Shown: piece after piece, positions 46,569 to 54,068 of the stretch | How positions within the stretch are numbered: the first letter of the stretch is position 1 | Layout of the letters: the number at the start of each line of letters is the position of its first letter | Assembly: GCF_014653115.1 (NCBI RefSeq) | Contig: NZ_BNAD01000003.1 | Coordinates: 124,001-188,000 of the forward strand | Direction: 5' to 3' | Origin: Nocardioides flavus (ex Wang et al. 2016) | Lineage (GTDB): Bacteria; Actinomycetota; Actinomycetes; Propionibacteriales; Nocardioidaceae | Length of the DNA: 64,000 nucleotides | Made by a program: the position numbers and the translations under genes | The notes under the pieces: model-generated | The model's input: the letters and a program-made list of their open reading frames with translations, nothing else | Told to the model about the DNA's origin: nothing | Databases searched by the model: none

Positions 46569-47909
46569 ATGACCAGCTCCCAGCCCCCGCTCACCGCAGC
46601 CGCAGTCACGGCGATGCGGCGCGAGGTGCAGGTGTCCCTCGACGGTCCGAGCGGGCTCGACGACGCTGGGCGGGTGGACCTGGTCCGCGCGCTCGAGGAG
46701 CTGGTCTGCACGGCCACTGCCGCACAGGCCGCGGTCGCCGCTGAGCTGGCCACATCTGTCGAGGCCGACCACGAGGCACTGGGCCTGCCGGCAGCCAGTC
46801 GCGGGCAGGGCGTCGCGTCGATGGTCGCCCATGCGCGGCGGGAGTCACCACACCGTGGTCAGCGCCACCTCGGGCTCGCCAGGATCGTGCAGCGGGAGCT
46901 CCCCCACACCTGGGCCGCGTGGCGCTCCGGTCGCGTCAGCGAGTGGCGCGCCACGCTGATCGCACGGGAGACGGCCTGCCTCTCCCTCGAGCACCGTCTG
47001 GGCGTCGACGAGGCACTCGCCGCCGACGCGGGCGCGCTCGAGGCGATGAGTGACCGACAGGTCGTCGCGGCCGCGCAGGTCGAGGCCACCCGGCTCGACG
47101 CCGCGGCCCAGGTGGCGCGACGCCGCAAGGCCGAGGCCGAGCGGCGCGTGTCCATCCGTCCGGCCCCCGACACCATGGTCTGGCTGACGACGCTGCTGCC
47201 GGCCGGGGAAGGCGTCGCCACCTACGCCGCACTCGCCCGGGAGGCGGACCGTGCCCGGGCCCAGGGCGATCCCCGCACCCGCGGCCAGGTGATGGCCGAC
47301 GCCCTCGTCCAGTCCGTGCTCGACGACGTGGACAGCGAGCCGGAGGAGGGGAGCCGGTCGCACCGCTCCCTCCCGGTCGCGCTCGGGGTCGTGATGTCCG
47401 ACGCCGCCCTGTTCGGTGGCGCCGACGACACGGCACACCTCGAGGGCTTCGGCCCGATCCCTGCCGAGCTCGCCCGCGAGATCGTGTGCGGCGCCCTCAG
47501 CGCGGACGAGCAGCTGAGCATCCGTCGGCTGTACGCCTCGCCGGAGTCCGGCGAGCTCGTCGCCATGGACGCCCGCACCCGCACCTTCCGCGGCAACCTC
47601 GCCCGCTTCATCCGGCTGCGCGACCAGGTCTGCCGGACACCGTGGTGCGACGCTCCGATCCGCCACACCGACCACGTCGAGCCCTACGAGGCAGACGGAC
47701 CGACCACCGCTGCCAACGGCCAAGGGCTGTGCGAGGCCTGCAACCACGCCAAGCAGTCCCCGCGATGGCGAGCCAGACCCGGGCCGGGCGGCTCCGTGAC
47801 GACCACGACCCCGACCGGCCACACCCGCACCTCCAGACCACCACCGATCGCAACGATCAGGTGGCGTGACGCACCGGCCCTGACGATCGACTACGTCCTC
47901 GCCGGCTGA
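46569..47909 (+). CDS. DUF222 / HNH endonuclease domain protein (13E12-like)
   Basis: A 446-residue protein with the actinobacterial DUF222 domain (residues about 25-330: LVRALEELVCTATAAQAAVAAELA, PHRGQRHLGLARIVQRELPHTWAAWRSGRVSEWRATLIARET). A C-terminal HNH motif reads RFIRLRDQVCRTPWCDAPIRHTDHVEPYEADGPTTAANGQGLCEACNHAKQSP. The Cys pairs and His/Asn residues that bind zinc and cut DNA are intact. These genes occur in many copies in actinobacterial genomes and are suspected of mobility or DNA-repair roles; none is proven here. ATG at 46569 is chosen because family conservation begins just after it. Confidence 0.93.
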   Translation: MTSSQPPLTAAAVTAMRREVQVSLDGPSGLDDAGRVDLVRALEELVCTATAAQAAVAAELATSVEADHEALGLPAASRGQGVASMVAHARRESPHRGQRHLGLARIVQRELPHTWAAWRSGRVSEWRATLIARETACLSLEHRLGVDEALAADAGALEAMSDRQVVAAAQVEATRLDAAAQVARRRKAEAERRVSIRPAPDTMVWLTTLLPAGEGVATYAALAREADRARAQGDPRTRGQVMADALVQSVLDDVDSEPEEGSRSHRSLPVALGVVMSDAALFGGADDTAHLEGFGPIPAELAREIVCGALSADEQLSIRRLYASPESGELVAMDARTRTFRGNLARFIRLRDQVCRTPWCDAPIRHTDHVEPYEADGPTTAANGQGLCEACNHAKQSPRWRARPGPGGSVTTTTPTGHTRTSRPPPIATIRWRDAPALTIDYVLAG

Positions 47910-47942
47910 CCCGGCGCGTGACCGGGCTGCCACACTCCGGGC

Positions 47943-48278
47943 ATGACGATCGCGAAGTCACTCGTCCTGTTCGCCGTGGCCGCGCTGGCCGAGATCGGCG
48001 GGGCGTGGCTGGTCTGGCAGGGCGTGCGCGAGCACCGCGGCTGGCTGTGGGTCGGCGCGGGCGTGATCGCGCTCGGCCTCTACGGCTTCGTCGCCACGCT
48101 GCAGCCCGATGCCAACTTCGGGCGGATCCTGGCGGCGTACGGCGGTGTCTTCGTCGCCGGCTCGCTCGCCTGGGGCATGGTCGTCGACGGCTTCCGTCCC
48201 GACCGCTACGACGTCGCCGGCGCGCTCGTGTGCCTGCTCGGGGTCGCGGTGATCATGTACGCCCCGCGGACCGCCTGA
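47943..48278 (+). CDS. YnfA/UPF0060 family membrane protein
   Basis: A 111-residue protein with four hydrophobic helices. Family motifs [57 protein letters not shown] and [23 protein letters not shown] are all present. YnfA proteins resemble small multidrug resistance transporters and some export toxic cations, but the usual role is uncertain. It is a single gene 33 bp after the HNH gene. Confidence 0.93.
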   Translation: MTIAKSLVLFAVAALAEIGGAWLVWQGVREHRGWLWVGAGVIALGLYGFVATLQPDANFGRILAAYGGVFVAGSLAWGMVVDGFRPDRYDVAGALVCLLGVAVIMYAPRTA

Positions 48279-48351
48279 CTCGGCGGCCCGACGCACTGAT
48301 CTCCGTGGTTCGCTGCGCCGGCTCGCCCGGCCGCGGCCGTAGGGTCGCTCC

Positions 48352-49062
48352 ATGAAGCTTCGTCTCGGCGCCGTCAGCCTCCTCCTGGCAGTCTCGGCCG
48401 CCTGCGCCGACTCCGGGCAGTCGTCCGGCGACGACGCGGAGCGCGTTGATCCGTCGTCGTCGACGAGTGAGCAGTCGTCCACCCCGACTTCGACCCCAAC
48501 TACGACGCCGACTTCTAAGCCGGCCACCAAGGGCCCGTGCGCCCCCCTCGATGCGGCCACGATCCGCGAGCTGACGGGCGAGGATCTGCAGGGACAGGAG
48601 GCGACCGTCCCCGGATCGGACCTTCCGGCCTGCCTCTACGGGCGCCTCGACGGCGTGGGCGTGCAGGTCGCCCAGGTGCCGGCAGGCGAGTGGGCTCGCG
48701 CCCTCCCCGCCTTGGCGGACCAGATCGAGGCGGCGGACGCCCTCGGTGACCAGGAGCTCCGGCGCCGGCTCGAGGAGGGGGCGCAGCTGATCGAGAGCGG
48801 GAGGACGATCCCCTCCGAGCGAGCCTGCGGGCTCTTCACAGACTTGCTCGAGCTCCAGCGCGACGTCCCCGCCGGGTCGGACTACGTCATCACCTACATC
48901 CCGAGCGACAAGGATCCACAGGCAGCGTCGGGGCAGGCCTGCGTCGACGGCACCTTCACCTCCGTCGGCGTCGGCATGCCCGGCCTGGAGGTGGGCGCGG
49001 AGCTGGAGGCTGCCTTGGAGGCCGCCCTCCAGGAGGCGCTGGCGAGCACCACGTCGTCGTGA
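48352..49062 (+). CDS. Hypothetical lipoprotein (DUF3558-like)
   Basis: A 236-residue exported lipoprotein: signal peptide with lipobox VSAAC (Cys18). A Ser/Thr/Pro-rich linker (about residues 21-60) precedes a domain with three Cys (GPCAPLD, LPACLYGR, RACGLFTDLLELQ) and a later GQACVDG. The arrangement is reminiscent of DUF3558-type actinobacterial lipoproteins. The linker DNA is lower in GC than its neighbours. Function unknown. Possibly a single-gene unit; it converges with the acyl-CoA dehydrogenase gene, leaving a 19 bp gap. Confidence 0.75.
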   Translation: MKLRLGAVSLLLAVSAACADSGQSSGDDAERVDPSSSTSEQSSTPTSTPTTTPTSKPATKGPCAPLDAATIRELTGEDLQGQEATVPGSDLPACLYGRLDGVGVQVAQVPAGEWARALPALADQIEAADALGDQELRRRLEEGAQLIESGRTIPSERACGLFTDLLELQRDVPAGSDYVITYIPSDKDPQAASGQACVDGTFTSVGVGMPGLEVGAELEAALEAALQEALASTTSS

Positions 49063-49081
49063 CGGTCGGCTCGCCGCCGGC

Positions 49082-50278
49082 TCACTCCACGGGCAGGCCG
49101 AGCCCCCGCGCGATCAGCATCCGCTGGACCTCCGAGGTCCCCTCACCGATCTCGAGCACCTTGGCGTCGCGGTAGAAGCGCACGACCGGGTACTCCTCCA
49201 TGAAGCCGTAGCCGCCGAAGACCTGCGTCGCGATGCGGGTCGCGGTGACCGCCGACTCCGTGGCGTACAGCTTGGCGACGGCGGCGGCCTGCTTGAACGC
49301 GCCCATCGAGACCGACTGCCCCGCGTCCATGGCGTCCTTCATCGCCGCCGCCTTGTAGGTCAGCAGGCGCGAGGCGTCGAGCATCACCTGCAGGTCGGAG
49401 ACCTGGAAGGCGAGGCCCTGCTTGCGCCCGATGGGACCACCGAAGGTCTGCCGCTCCCCGGCGTACTGCACCGACATGTCGAGGCACGCCTGGATGCAGC
49501 CCACGGCGAGGGCGGCGATCGCGACGCGGCCGTCGTCGAGCGTGGCGAGGAACTGCGCGTAGCCGCGGCCACGCTCGCCGAGCAGGTTGGCCTCGGGCAC
49601 CCGGACGTCGGTGAAGGACAGCGGGTGGGTGTCGGAGGCGTGCCAGCCGAGCTTGTCGTAGGCCTTCTCGGCGACGAAGCCGGGGGTGTCGGACGGGACG
49701 ATGATGGTCGAGATCTCCGGGCGACCGTCGGGGCGCTCGCCGGTGCGGGCGGTGACGGTGACAAGCGAGGTGATCGAGGAGCCCGAGTTGGTGATGAACT
49801 GCTTGGAGCCGTTGACGACCCACTCGCCGTCCTGGAGCACGGCCTTCGTCTTCGTGGCGCCCGCATCGGACCCGGCCCCGGGCTCGGTGAGGCCGAAGCC
49901 GGCGATCTTGTCTCCCGCGACGAGGTCCGGCAGCCAGGTCTTCTTCTGCTCGTCGGTGCCGTAGGTCAGGATCGGGTTGATGCCGAGCCCGACGGCCGCC
50001 TCGAGGGTGATGCCCATCGACTGGTCGACGCGGCCGACCTCCTCGATCGCCAGGCACAGCGAGGTGAACCCGCCGTCCTCACCGGCCATCCCGGCGCCGC
50101 CGAACTCCTCCGGAGCGGTGAGGCCCATGAGCCCGAGCGCGCCCATCTTCTGCACGACGTCGGTCGGGAAGTGGTGGTCGCGGTCCCACTGCGCGGCGTG
50201 CGGCGCGATCTCGGCCTCGGCGAAGTCGCGGACGCTGCGGCGGAACTGCTCGTGCTCGGGGGACAGCTCGAAGGTCAT
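49082..50278 (-). CDS. Acyl-CoA dehydrogenase
   Basis: A 398-residue FAD enzyme. Motifs: GFGLTEPGAGSDAGATKTKA, KQFITNSGSSITSLVTVTART, QTFGGPIGRKQGLAFQVSDLQVM, FGGYGFMEEYPVVRFYRDAKVLEIGEGTSEVQRMLIARGLG. The last has the catalytic Glu. It differs clearly from the copy at 28648 (EIGEGTSE instead of QIYEGTNQ), so it probably handles another substrate. A perfect 18 bp palindrome 22 bp upstream of the start is a likely repressor site. Confidence 0.93.
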   Translation of the reverse strand: MTFELSPEHEQFRRSVRDFAEAEIAPHAAQWDRDHHFPTDVVQKMGALGLMGLTAPEEFGGAGMAGEDGGFTSLCLAIEEVGRVDQSMGITLEAAVGLGINPILTYGTDEQKKTWLPDLVAGDKIAGFGLTEPGAGSDAGATKTKAVLQDGEWVVNGSKQFITNSGSSITSLVTVTARTGERPDGRPEISTIIVPSDTPGFVAEKAYDKLGWHASDTHPLSFTDVRVPEANLLGERGRGYAQFLATLDDGRVAIAALAVGCIQACLDMSVQYAGERQTFGGPIGRKQGLAFQVSDLQVMLDASRLLTYKAAAMKDAMDAGQSVSMGAFKQAAAVAKLYATESAVTATRIATQVFGGYGFMEEYPVVRFYRDAKVLEIGEGTSEVQRMLIARGLGLPVE

Positions 50279-50299
50279 GCGATGAGACTAGCGCCACAG

Positions 50300-50317
50300 G
50301 GTTAGCGATCGCTAACC
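50300..50317. promoter_or_regulatory. Perfect 18 bp palindrome, probable TetR-family operator
   Basis: GGTTAGCGATCGCTAACC lies 22 bp before the acyl-CoA dehydrogenase ATG (minus strand) and 100 bp before the iron transporter gene. The TTAGCG-n-CGCTAA form is typical of TetR-type regulators of acyl-CoA metabolism. No TetR gene is in the window. Confidence 0.7.
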
Positions 50318-50381
50318 CCGCTGTCCCACCCTCTCGGTGTGACGCAGTCGATTCCCCACCCACCGCGCAGGGGGCATAGAG

Positions 50382-50400
50382 TTAGGTGAGCCTAAGCAAA
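50382..50400 (+). promoter_or_regulatory. DtxR/IdeR iron box
   Basis: TTAGGTGAGCCTAAGCAAA agrees at 16 of 19 positions with the consensus TTAGGTTAGCCTAACCTAA of iron-dependent DtxR/IdeR repressors. It ends 16 bp before the substrate-binding protein start, overlapping the expected promoter. The four-gene operon is thus expected to be switched on under iron limitation. Confidence 0.8.
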
Positions 50401-50416
50401 CAAGAGGAGCCTCGTG

Positions 50417-51430
50417 ATGCCGTCCCCCCGCCGAGCCGCCGTGGCGCTGGCCACCCTGACCCTGACCGCCTCCGCCCTGTCGGGCTGCGGCGTCTTCGGC
50501 TCCCCCGACCTCGTCGTCTACAACGCCCAGCACGAGCAGCTGCTCGACGAGATCATCCCGCTCTTCGAGGAGGAGTCGGGCCTCGACGTCGAGCTCCGTC
50601 ACGGCAAGGACCTCGAGATGGCGAACCAGATCACCGAGGAGGGCGAGGACTCCCCGGCCGACGTGTTCCTCACCGAGAACTCCCCCGCGATGACCATCGT
50701 CGACAACGCGGGCCTGTTCGCCGAGCTGCCGGAGTCCGCGACCGCGACCATCCCGGACGAGTACGTCCCCGCGGACCGCACCTGGACCGGCTTCCTGGCC
50801 CGCTCGACCGTCGCGATGTACAACACCGACACCATGACCGAGGCCGACATGCCCGCCTCGATCCTCGAGTTCGCCGAGCCCGAGTGGGAGGGCCGCGTCG
50901 CCTTCTCCCCCACCGGTGCCGACTTCCAGGCGATCGTCTCCGCCGTCCTCGAGCTCGAGGGCGAGGAGGCGACGGCCGAGTGGCTCGCCGGGCTGAAGGC
51001 CAACGGCGTGATCGTGCAGAACAACCTCGTCGTCATGCAGTCGGTCGACTCCGGGGAGGTCGACGCCGGCATCGCCTACCACTACTACTGGTACCGCGAC
51101 CGCCAGGAGAACGGCACCGACTCCGACACCTCGGCGCTGCACTTCTTCGGCGACCAGGACCCCGGCGCGTTCCTCAGCATCTCCGGCGCCGGCATCCTCG
51201 CCAGCAGCGAGAACCAGGAGGCCGCGCAGGAGTTCGTCACCTGGCTCACCGGCACCGAGGCGCAGCAGGCCATGGCGGAGTCGTACGCCCTGGAGTACCC
51301 GCTGAACCCCGACGCCAGCCTCGCCCCCGAGGTCAAGCCGTTCGACGAGCTCGAGCCGCCGGCCGTCGACGTGGCCAACCTCAACGGCCCGCAGGTGACC
51401 GACCTGATGACCGAGGCAGGCCTGCTCTGA
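50417..51430 (+). CDS. Iron(III) ABC transporter substrate-binding lipoprotein
   Basis: Captures ferric iron outside the membrane. The 337-residue protein has a signal peptide with lipobox LSGC (Cys24). A type II periplasmic-binding fold follows: DLVVYNAQHEQLLDEIIPLFEEESGLDVELRHGKD, PADVFLTENSPAMTIV and a Tyr-rich GIAYHYYWYRDR stretch that matches the tyrosine ligands of FbpA/HitA/FutA proteins. ATG 50417 (AGAGGAG 7 bp upstream) is preferred to GTG 50414. First gene of an operon behind the iron box. Confidence 0.92.
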   Translation: MPSPRRAAVALATLTLTASALSGCGVFGSPDLVVYNAQHEQLLDEIIPLFEEESGLDVELRHGKDLEMANQITEEGEDSPADVFLTENSPAMTIVDNAGLFAELPESATATIPDEYVPADRTWTGFLARSTVAMYNTDTMTEADMPASILEFAEPEWEGRVAFSPTGADFQAIVSAVLELEGEEATAEWLAGLKANGVIVQNNLVVMQSVDSGEVDAGIAYHYYWYRDRQENGTDSDTSALHFFGDQDPGAFLSISGAGILASSENQEAAQEFVTWLTGTEAQQAMAESYALEYPLNPDASLAPEVKPFDELEPPAVDVANLNGPQVTDLMTEAGLL

Positions 51431-53007
51431 CCACGACCGCCACCCGGGACCACCACCGGCGCACCGGGACCGAGCGCCGCACGCCTCCGCTGCTCCTCGC
51501 AGCGGGGGCGGCGGTCGCCGTCCTGTCGCTGGTGCCGCTGGCCTACGTGGCGTCGTACGTCGTGGTGATCGGCCCGGTCGACCTGTGGCAGCTCCTGGCC
51601 AGGCCGCGGATCGCCGAGCTGCTGCGCAACACCATCACCCTCTCCCTCGCGTGCATGGCCGCCACCGCGGCGCTCGGCGTCGCGCTGGCCGTCCTCGTCG
51701 AACGCACCGACCTGCCGGGCCGGCGGCTGTGGCACGGCCTGCTCGTCGCACCGCTGGCGGTGCCCGCGTTCGTCAACGGCTACGCGTGGGTCTCCCTCGA
51801 CCGCGGCATCAACGGGTTCGACGGAGCCTTCGCGGTCGTCACCCTGTCCTACTACCCGCTCGTCTACCTCCCGGTCGTGGCGATGCTGCGCCGTCTCGAC
51901 CCGGCGCTGGAGGAGACGGCCTTCTCCCTCGGGCACTCACGCGCGCGGACCTTCCGCACGGTCGTCCTGCCCCAGCTGCGCCCGGCCCTGCTCGGCGGCG
52001 CCCTGCTGGTCGGCCTCCACCTGCTCGCCGAGTTCGGCGCGCTGTCGCTGCTGCGGTTCCCGACCTTCACGACCGCGATCTACGACCAGTACGGCTCGAC
52101 CTTCAACGGCGCCGCCGCGACCGCGATGGCCGGCGTGCTGGTGCTGCTGTGCCTGGTCCTGCTGCTGGCCGAGCTGCGCCTGCGTGGCGACCGGAGGTAC
52201 GCCCGGGTCGGGCGCGGGGCCGCCCGCGCCGCGGTGCCCCTCACGCTCGGCCCTTGGCGCCTGCCGGCCCTCGCAGCGGTCGTGACCGTCGTCCTGCTCG
52301 CCCTCGGCGTGCCCGCCTTCTCCCTGCTGCGCTGGCTGGTCGTCGGCACCTCGACGGAGTTCCCCCTCGCCGAGCTCGGCGAGGCGCTCACCGCCACGCT
52401 CGCCCTCGCCCTCGCCGGTGCGGTCGTCACCACCCTGGCCGCGATCCCGGTGGTGTGGCTCGCGGTGCGCCACCGCGGCTGGGCGAGCACGGTGATCGAG
52501 CGGAGCACGTACGTCGCGAACGCGCTGCCGGGCATCGTGGTCGGCCTCGCGCTCGTGGTCGCCTCGCTGCGCCTCGTGCCGGTCGTCTACCAGACCGCCG
52601 GGCTCCTGGTCGCGGCCTACGTCATCCTGTTCCTGCCCCGCGCCGTCGTCACGGTGCGGGCCGGGCTCGAGCAGGCGCCCGTCGTGCTCGACGACGTCTC
52701 CCACAGCCTGGGCCTCGGCCCGCTCGAGACGGCACGGCGGGTCACCCTGCCCCTGATCGCACCCAGCCTCGGGGCGGGCGCGGCGCTGGTGTTCCTGGCG
52801 ATCTCCACCGAGCTGACCGCCACCTTGATGCTGTCCTCCATCGGCACGAGCACGCTGGCCACCGAGTTCTGGTCGGCGTCGTCGGAGCTGCGCTACGGCG
52901 CGGCCGCCCCGTACGCCCTGCTGCTCGTGCTCGTCTCCATCCCCGCCACGGTGCTCCTGATGCGCACCGACAGCCCCGCTGCCCAGACCGAGAGGGTTCC
53001 CGCATGA
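51427..53007 (+). CDS. Iron(III) ABC transporter permease, fused double-domain type
   Basis: A 526-residue permease with two BPD_transp_1 domains in one chain (FbpB/SfuB/HitB layout, about 12 helices). EAA-loop equivalents are EETAFSLGHSRARTFRTVVLPQLRPALLGG near residue 160 and DDVSHSLGLGPLETARRVTLPLIAPSLGAG near residue 425. No ATG or GTG in this frame lies near the required N-terminus: the frame opens at CTG 51427, which overlaps the upstream stop (CTGA), and the next GTG is inside the first helix. A CTG start or reinitiation is therefore inferred. Confidence 0.88.
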   Translation: MTTTATRDHHRRTGTERRTPPLLLAAGAAVAVLSLVPLAYVASYVVVIGPVDLWQLLARPRIAELLRNTITLSLACMAATAALGVALAVLVERTDLPGRRLWHGLLVAPLAVPAFVNGYAWVSLDRGINGFDGAFAVVTLSYYPLVYLPVVAMLRRLDPALEETAFSLGHSRARTFRTVVLPQLRPALLGGALLVGLHLLAEFGALSLLRFPTFTTAIYDQYGSTFNGAAATAMAGVLVLLCLVLLLAELRLRGDRRYARVGRGAARAAVPLTLGPWRLPALAAVVTVVLLALGVPAFSLLRWLVVGTSTEFPLAELGEALTATLALALAGAVVTTLAAIPVVWLAVRHRGWASTVIERSTYVANALPGIVVGLALVVASLRLVPVVYQTAGLLVAAYVILFLPRAVVTVRAGLEQAPVVLDDVSHSLGLGPLETARRVTLPLIAPSLGAGAALVFLAISTELTATLMLSSIGTSTLATEFWSASSELRYGAAAPYALLLVLVSIPATVLLMRTDSPAAQTERVPA

Positions 53008-54068
53008 GCTCGCTCACCATCACCGGCGTCACCAAGTCCTTCGGCACCGGCCCCGCCGCCACCCGCGCCGTCGACGACGTCACGCTGCACGTGCCGCACG
53101 GCTCGTTCACGACCGTGCTGGGCCCCTCCGGCTGCGGCAAGACCACGCTGCTGCGGCTGATCGCGGGCTTCCTCGTGCCCGACGCCGGCAGCATCGGGTT
53201 CGGCGACACGACCGTCGCCGGCGACGGCGTACGGCCGGTGCCGCCGCAGGCGCGCCACGTCGGCTACGTCCCGCAGGAGGGGGCGCTGTTCCCCCACCTC
53301 GACGTCGCCGCCAACATCGCGTTCGGCCTGCCGTCCGCCGCCCGTGCGAGCCGGCAGGGTCGCGACCGCGTCGCGGAGATGCTCGACCTCGTCGAGCTGC
53401 CCGCCCACTTCGGCGTCCGTCGCCCCGACGAGCTCTCCGGCGGGCAGCAGCAGCGGGTCGCCCTCGCCCGCTCCCTCGCGCCGCAGCCCGCGGTCGTGCT
53501 CCTCGACGAGCCGTTCTCCTCCCTCGACGCGAGCCTGCGCGGGAGCACCGCGACCGCCGTACGCCGCGCGTTGGCGGCCACCAACACCACGGCGCTGCTC
53601 GTCACCCACGACCAGAACGAGGCGCTCTCCCTCGCCGACCAGGTCGCGGTGATGCGCGGCGGCCGGCTGGTGCAGTCGGCCCCGCCGAGCCAGGTCTACC
53701 TCTCGCCGAGCGATCCGCAGGTGGCGGAGTTCGTCGGTCGCGCGGTGGTGCTGCCCGGCGTCGCGACCGAGGCTCGCGCGACGTGCGTGCTGGGCGAGGT
53801 CGTGCTGTCGGAGGCGGCGACCGGCCCGGTCGCGCTGATGATCCGTCCCGAGCAGGTCTACGTCGACCTCACCCACGCCGAGGGCGTGCGGGGCACCGTC
53901 GAGGAGGTCAGCTACTACGGCCACGACTGCGCGGTCCAGGTGCGGCTCGACGACGGCACGCCGGTGCTCGCGCGGATGGCGGGCGTGCGCCACCCGGCCG
54001 CAGGCGACGTCGTCCACCTCCGCGTGACCGGCCTGGTCCGCGCCTACCGACCCGCGGGGGCCCTGTGA
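53004..54068 (+). CDS. Iron(III) ABC transporter ATP-binding protein
   Basis: A 354-residue ATPase of the FbpC/CysA class: Walker A GPSGCGKTT (about residues 38-46), signature LSGGQQQRVALARSLA, Walker B VVLLDEPFSSLDASLRG and switch LLVTHDQNEALSLADQ. A C-terminal TOBE/OB-type regulatory domain (about 245-350) contains LMIRPEQVYVDL and VEEVSYYGHDCAVQVRL. It overlaps the permease stop (ATGA) and the following fusion gene (GTGA). Confidence 0.93.
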   Translation: MSSLTITGVTKSFGTGPAATRAVDDVTLHVPHGSFTTVLGPSGCGKTTLLRLIAGFLVPDAGSIGFGDTTVAGDGVRPVPPQARHVGYVPQEGALFPHLDVAANIAFGLPSAARASRQGRDRVAEMLDLVELPAHFGVRRPDELSGGQQQRVALARSLAPQPAVVLLDEPFSSLDASLRGSTATAVRRALAATNTTALLVTHDQNEALSLADQVAVMRGGRLVQSAPPSQVYLSPSDPQVAEFVGRAVVLPGVATEARATCVLGEVVLSEAATGPVALMIRPEQVYVDLTHAEGVRGTVEEVSYYGHDCAVQVRLDDGTPVLARMAGVRHPAAGDVVHLRVTGLVRAYRPAGAL

